Below, one piece after another: positions 4,933 through 5,685 of a stretch of 5,685 bases of DNA. The first letter of the stretch is position 1, and every line of letters begins with the position of its first letter. The notes beneath the pieces were generated by a model. That model searched no databases. It was given only the letters and a program-made list of their open reading frames with translations, and was not told the origin of the DNA. Location: assembly GCA_021826485.1 (NCBI GenBank), contig JAKAZX010000275.1:1-5685 (forward strand), in the 5' to 3' direction. Source of the DNA: Pseudomonadota bacterium (lineage in GTDB: Bacteria; Pseudomonadota; Alphaproteobacteria; Acetobacterales; Acetobacteraceae). The translations under genes were made by a program, and so were the position numbers.

Positions 4933-4963
4933 GTTGACGCGACTCATCCGGCCGGGCTTCATG
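4933..4963 (+). promoter_or_regulatory. parS half-site and possible repA promoter
   Basis: GTTGAC (4933-4938) is a left parS arm in 26-bp phase with sites 2 and 3; the right arm is degenerate (ACTCATC rather than TGTCAAC). TTGACG inside it resembles a -35 box, and TTCATG (4958-4963) lies 18 bases on as a poor -10. If this is the repA promoter, partition proteins bound to the array would sit on it, in line with the known autoregulation of repABC operons. The -10 match is weak. Confidence 0.35.
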
Positions 4964-5001
4964 GCAGCGCTTATTGCCCCAAAGCGCGGACCTTTCCGTA
5001 G

Positions 5002-5685
5002 ATGCCATCGGATGCGCTGCCCCTGGCCGAAGCCGCGACGCTGGCGCAGGACCGCCTGATCGCGCACGACGCGCGCCTGCTCAGCGGCCAGCTCCACGCG
5101 CTGCGCCAGCGCCTGTTCCCCCCCGCCGCCCGCAAGACGCTGCGCAGCTTCTCCAGCGGCGAGGCGGCCGAGTGGATCGGCATCAGCGACGCCTATCTGC
5201 GCCAGGTGGCGCTGGCCGGCGAGGCGGCGGAGCCGGCCCGGACCGCCGGCGGACGGCGCGTCTATACGCTCGAACAGATCCACGACCTGCGCCGCGCGCT
5301 GACCCGCGCCGGAACGCGGCCCTATCTGCCGACGCGCCAGCCGGGCGAGCATCTGCAGGTCATCGCGGTCACCAACTTCAAGGGCGGGTCGGGCAAGACC
5401 ACGACGGCGGCGCATCTGGCGCAGCACCTCGCACTGCGCGGCTTTCGCACCCTCGCCATCGACCTCGATCCGCAGGCCAGCCTCTCCGCCCTGTTCGGCT
5501 ACCAGCCGGAAACCGATATCGGCGCCAACGAGACTCTGTACGGCGCGGTCCGCTACGACGACCAGGCGCGTCCGCTCGGCGACATCATCCGCCCGAGCTA
5601 TTTCGCCGGGCTCGACATCGTGCCGGGCAATCTGGAATTGCAGGAATTCGAGCACGAAACCCCGCGCGCGCTGGCCGGGGCCGAT
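5002..5685 (+). CDS. repA: RepA, ParA-type partition ATPase of a repABC replicon (5' part)
   Basis: The frame starts at ATG 5002, directly after an in-frame TAG (4999-5001), so no upstream start is possible, and runs off the window after 228 codons; the family is usually near 400 residues. Residues about 48-100 form the N-terminal helix-turn-helix-like region of RepA (RSFSSGEAAEWIGI, then GGRRVYTLEQIHDLR). The deviant Walker A box KGGSGKTT is at 127-134 (Lys127 signature, Lys132 nucleotide-binding), and IDLDPQAS at 153-160 is the Walker A' strand. NETLYGAVRYDD and VPGNLELQEFEHETP (207-221) are stretches typical of repABC RepA. With RepB bound at parS, RepA segregates the plasmid and represses its own operon; RepC, the replication initiator, is normally encoded third. 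No strong Shine-Dalgarno is visible. repB and repC should lie beyond the right edge. Confidence 0.95.
   Translation, partial: MPSDALPLAEAATLAQDRLIAHDARLLSGQLHALRQRLFPPAARKTLRSFSSGEAAEWIGISDAYLRQVALAGEAAEPARTAGGRRVYTLEQIHDLRRALTRAGTRPYLPTRQPGEHLQVIAVTNFKGGSGKTTTAAHLAQHLALRGFRTLAIDLDPQASLSALFGYQPETDIGANETLYGAVRYDDQARPLGDIIRPSYFAGLDIVPGNLELQEFEHETPRALAGAD

Noticed and set aside
4918..5655. - strand 245-aa frame opposite repA
   Set aside because: It is the antisense shadow of repA, whose family motifs are unmistakable on the + strand.

Overview
The window is high-GC DNA that reads like an alphaproteobacterial plasmid or chromid. The last 684 bases are the 5' part of a repABC-type RepA partition ATPase, and three perfect 16-bp palindromes matching the repABC parS pattern (GTTNNNNGCNNNNAAC) lie upstream of it. 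The GC-rich third codon positions and the gene content would fit a Rhodospirillales/Acetobacteraceae-like host, but that placement is inference.

Layout, left to right. Positions 1-1739 hold two co-directional + strand genes that overlap by 10 bp: the 3' part of a flavin-dependent halogenase-like oxidoreductase and a class I SAM methyltransferase. They look like the end of a secondary-metabolite operon, possibly a polyene or pigment cluster (inference). Positions 1526-1876 on the - strand encode a small exported protein with an N-terminal signal and five in-register 11-residue repeats; it runs antisense to the methyltransferase tail. A 242-bp gap holds one clear inverted repeat. A 98-aa protein with a C-terminal membrane anchor follows (2119-2415, +).

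Positions 2465-4319 form the most interesting block. A polytopic membrane protein with the Cys/Arg/His signature of exosortase/archaeosortase enzymes (2935-3810, -) overlaps by 4 bp a small exported protein (2465-2938, -). Both are divergent from a secreted Pro/Phe-rich repeat protein (3906-4319, +), which ends in a hydrophobic helix plus an Arg cluster, the architecture of exosortase substrates. I read this as a compact protein-sorting cassette: enzyme, accessory protein and a dedicated substrate.

Positions 4320-5001 form the partition/control region. It contains parS1, an AT-rich promoter with a perfect operator-like inverted repeat, a small four-cysteine protein (4604-4885), and parS2 and parS3 in an exact 26-bp tandem array that continues into a decayed half-site. 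repA starts at 5002 and runs off the window.

Two open issues remain: the true 3' end of the methyltransferase, and the function of the four small unknown proteins (116, 98, 157 and 93 aa). No tRNA, rRNA, CRISPR array, transposase or convincing intrinsic terminator was seen.
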